64,000 nt of DNA, taken from positions 88,762-152,761 of the forward strand of contig CALGMR010000008.1 in NCBI GenBank assembly GCA_937958815.1, read 5' to 3'. Shown in pieces: positions 63,158-64,000 of this stretch (its first letter is position 1; every line of letters starts with the position of its first letter). The DNA is from an uncultured Rhizobiaceae group bacterium (GTDB lineage: Bacteria > Pseudomonadota > Alphaproteobacteria > Rhizobiales > Rhizobiaceae). Below the pieces are notes generated by a model. The model was not told the DNA's origin, did no database searches, and saw nothing but the letters and a program-made list of their open reading frames with translations. The position numbers and the translations under genes are program-made.

Positions 63158-64000
63158 ATGACGAATCCCCTAGATAAGTTCCGCCGTGCTGCGAAGGCGT
63201 TGAAAACTGGATATGAAACCGGTTTGCCAGATGCGCTTACCCGAATAGCAACGGTGAGGCCCCGTAGGGACGGTGCTGATTTGCGCCATGCTGATTACCT
63301 GCATGTGATTGCGCAGGAAAACAATTTTGCGACATGGCCTGTGATGAAAGACGCGATTGAAACCGTTGGGTTGGATCGTGCGCAGAAAATTCAGAAGCTC
63401 AAGATTGCGCTACATGCTGGACGGACGGGTGTCGTTGCGAAACTGATTGAACAAACACCAGATTTGGCGAAGGATCATTTCGGCCTGTTGTGTGGGCTTA
63501 ATGATGTGAAGTCGGTTTGGGCGATGTTGGAAAACGATCCGAGTTTGGCATCGAAAAAGGCAGGGCCGTTCCTGCCAATGGTGCATCTGTGTAAATCGCG
63601 CATGTTTACGGTTCAGCCAGAGGGCGGTGCGGATAGTGTTGCGATTGCGGATATGCTGCTGGCGAACGGCGCGGATGTGAACGCAGGCAGTGTCGAAAGC
63701 GGCGACCCTTTGTCGCCGCTCTATTGGGCGCTGGGGCACGCGGGAAACATGGAATTGGCCGCATGGTTGTTGGAAAGCGGCGCGAACCCGAATGATGGCG
63801 AAAGCCTGTATCACGCGACTGAGCTTGGCCATGCTGACGGGCTGCGTCTGTTGTTGACGCATGGCGCGAACCCTAAGCAGACCAATGCATTGCTACGCGC
63901 GATGGATTTCGACTCTGTCGAGATGGTGACGATGTTGTTGGAACATGGTGCTGACCCCAATGAGGGGTCAGATGCATGGACTGCGGGCACTGGATTTGAA
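63158..64000 (+). CDS. Ankyrin-repeat protein (3' end outside window)
   Basis: The frame from ATG 63158 is open to the last base, giving 281 residues without a stop, so the C-terminus is cut off. A ribosome site (gaggaag) lies 8 bases upstream; an in-frame ATG at 63143 is less likely. The N-terminal 80 residues resemble the helical ankyrin-associated leader MTNPLDKFRRAAKALKTGYE. Ankyrin repeats follow from about residue 100. They are clearest at ADMLLANGADVNAG, LAAWLLESGANPNDG, GLRLLLTHGANPKQ and MVTMLLEHGADPNEG. Gene ends rich in GCG and GAT codons make it look somewhat more G+C-rich than neighbours. Protein binding is expected; partners are unknown. Confidence 0.85.
   Translation, partial: MTNPLDKFRRAAKALKTGYETGLPDALTRIATVRPRRDGADLRHADYLHVIAQENNFATWPVMKDAIETVGLDRAQKIQKLKIALHAGRTGVVAKLIEQTPDLAKDHFGLLCGLNDVKSVWAMLENDPSLASKKAGPFLPMVHLCKSRMFTVQPEGGADSVAIADMLLANGADVNAGSVESGDPLSPLYWALGHAGNMELAAWLLESGANPNDGESLYHATELGHADGLRLLLTHGANPKQTNALLRAMDFDSVEMVTMLLEHGADPNEGSDAWTAGTGFE

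Noticed and set aside
63410..63862. Reverse-strand frame of 150 codons opposite the ankyrin gene
   Set aside because: It is antisense to ankyrin repeats, which readily create long opposite frames; the forward frame has the repeats and a ribosome site.
1..64000. CRISPR arrays, tRNA or rRNA genes, insertion sequences, prophage genes
   Set aside because: I looked through the gaps and coding regions on both strands and saw no repeat-spacer array, cloverleaf sequence, transposase or phage gene; a covariance-model search could still find a diverged RNA.

Overview
The window reads as a contiguous chromosomal segment of an alphaproteobacterium, most likely a marine or aquatic member of the Hyphomicrobiales (Rhizobiales). 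The support is indirect: a succinylase-type dapD/dapE locus, sitABCD beside a Mur/Fur-type regulator, a cpa/tad pilus locus of rhizobial order, the cytochrome c - kdsB - pheA neighbourhood, a RIME-like palindrome of the kind seen in rhizobia, and base composition near 50 % G+C by eye, low for the order. No rRNA, tRNA, CRISPR array, insertion sequence or phage module was found. Coding density is very high, and only one stretch longer than 300 bases lacks a gene (about 21262-21595).

Layout. 1-4300: a NitT/TauT-type ABC importer (ATPase cut by the window edge, two permeases, binding protein), interrupted by a small membrane-protein gene flanked by 22-bp direct repeats and by a palindromic repeat. 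4455-6728: malic enzyme MaeB. 6719-10802: sitDCBA (reverse strand) divergent from a Fur/Mur regulator, with a cluster of palindromes between them. 10806-23486: a nitronate monooxygenase-like gene, then the complete tad/cpa apparatus (tadC, tadB, cpaF, cpaE, cpaD, cpaC, cpaB, cpaA) and a 57-residue Flp pilin on the reverse strand; three pilus genes (secretin N-domain protein, two TadE-like pseudopilins) run divergently. 23536-28747: reverse-strand lysine/peptidoglycan precursor cluster dapD-DUF805-MBL-dapE-membrane protein-PhnD-like protein. 28897-30900: LOG protein, EngB, ArfB. 31026-39300: forward-strand catabolic genes (IlvD/Edd dehydratase, membrane protein, SMP-30 lactonase; then FAH hydrolase, PLP decarboxylase, aminotransferase, dienoyl-CoA isomerase-like protein). 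39325-42916: a stray TadD lipoprotein, M17 aminopeptidase, MarR regulator and NlpC/P60 hydrolase. 42933-52233: a Yej-type peptide importer with two binding proteins, running into a NUDIX hydrolase and GhrA-like reductase. 52422-56198: membrane cytochrome c, kdsB, pheA, gnd. 56374-58055: a small secreted protein and two L,D-transpeptidases. 58158-62965: an MttB-like methyltransferase, a secreted lectin-like protein, ybaB and dnaX. 63158-64000: the start of an ankyrin-repeat protein.

How the parts work together. The Tad genes form a near-complete adhesive pilus system: pilin, prepilin peptidase, secretin and its pilotin-like lipoprotein, periplasmic CpaB, localiser CpaE, ATPase CpaF, platform proteins TadB/TadC and minor pseudopilins. 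Its TadD partner lies about 16 kb away from the rest. Several genes feed the cell envelope: DapD/DapE (meso-diaminopimelate), the two L,D-transpeptidases and NlpC/P60 protein (crosslinking and cutting of peptidoglycan), Yej (peptide uptake) and KdsB (lipopolysaccharide Kdo).

I found no clearly novel multi-gene defence or mobile system. The most unusual items are the repeat-flanked membrane gene inside the first ABC operon, the paired Tat/Sec Yej binding proteins, the hairpin in the divergent pilus promoter region, and the PLP decarboxylase/aminotransferase catabolic operon of unknown substrate.
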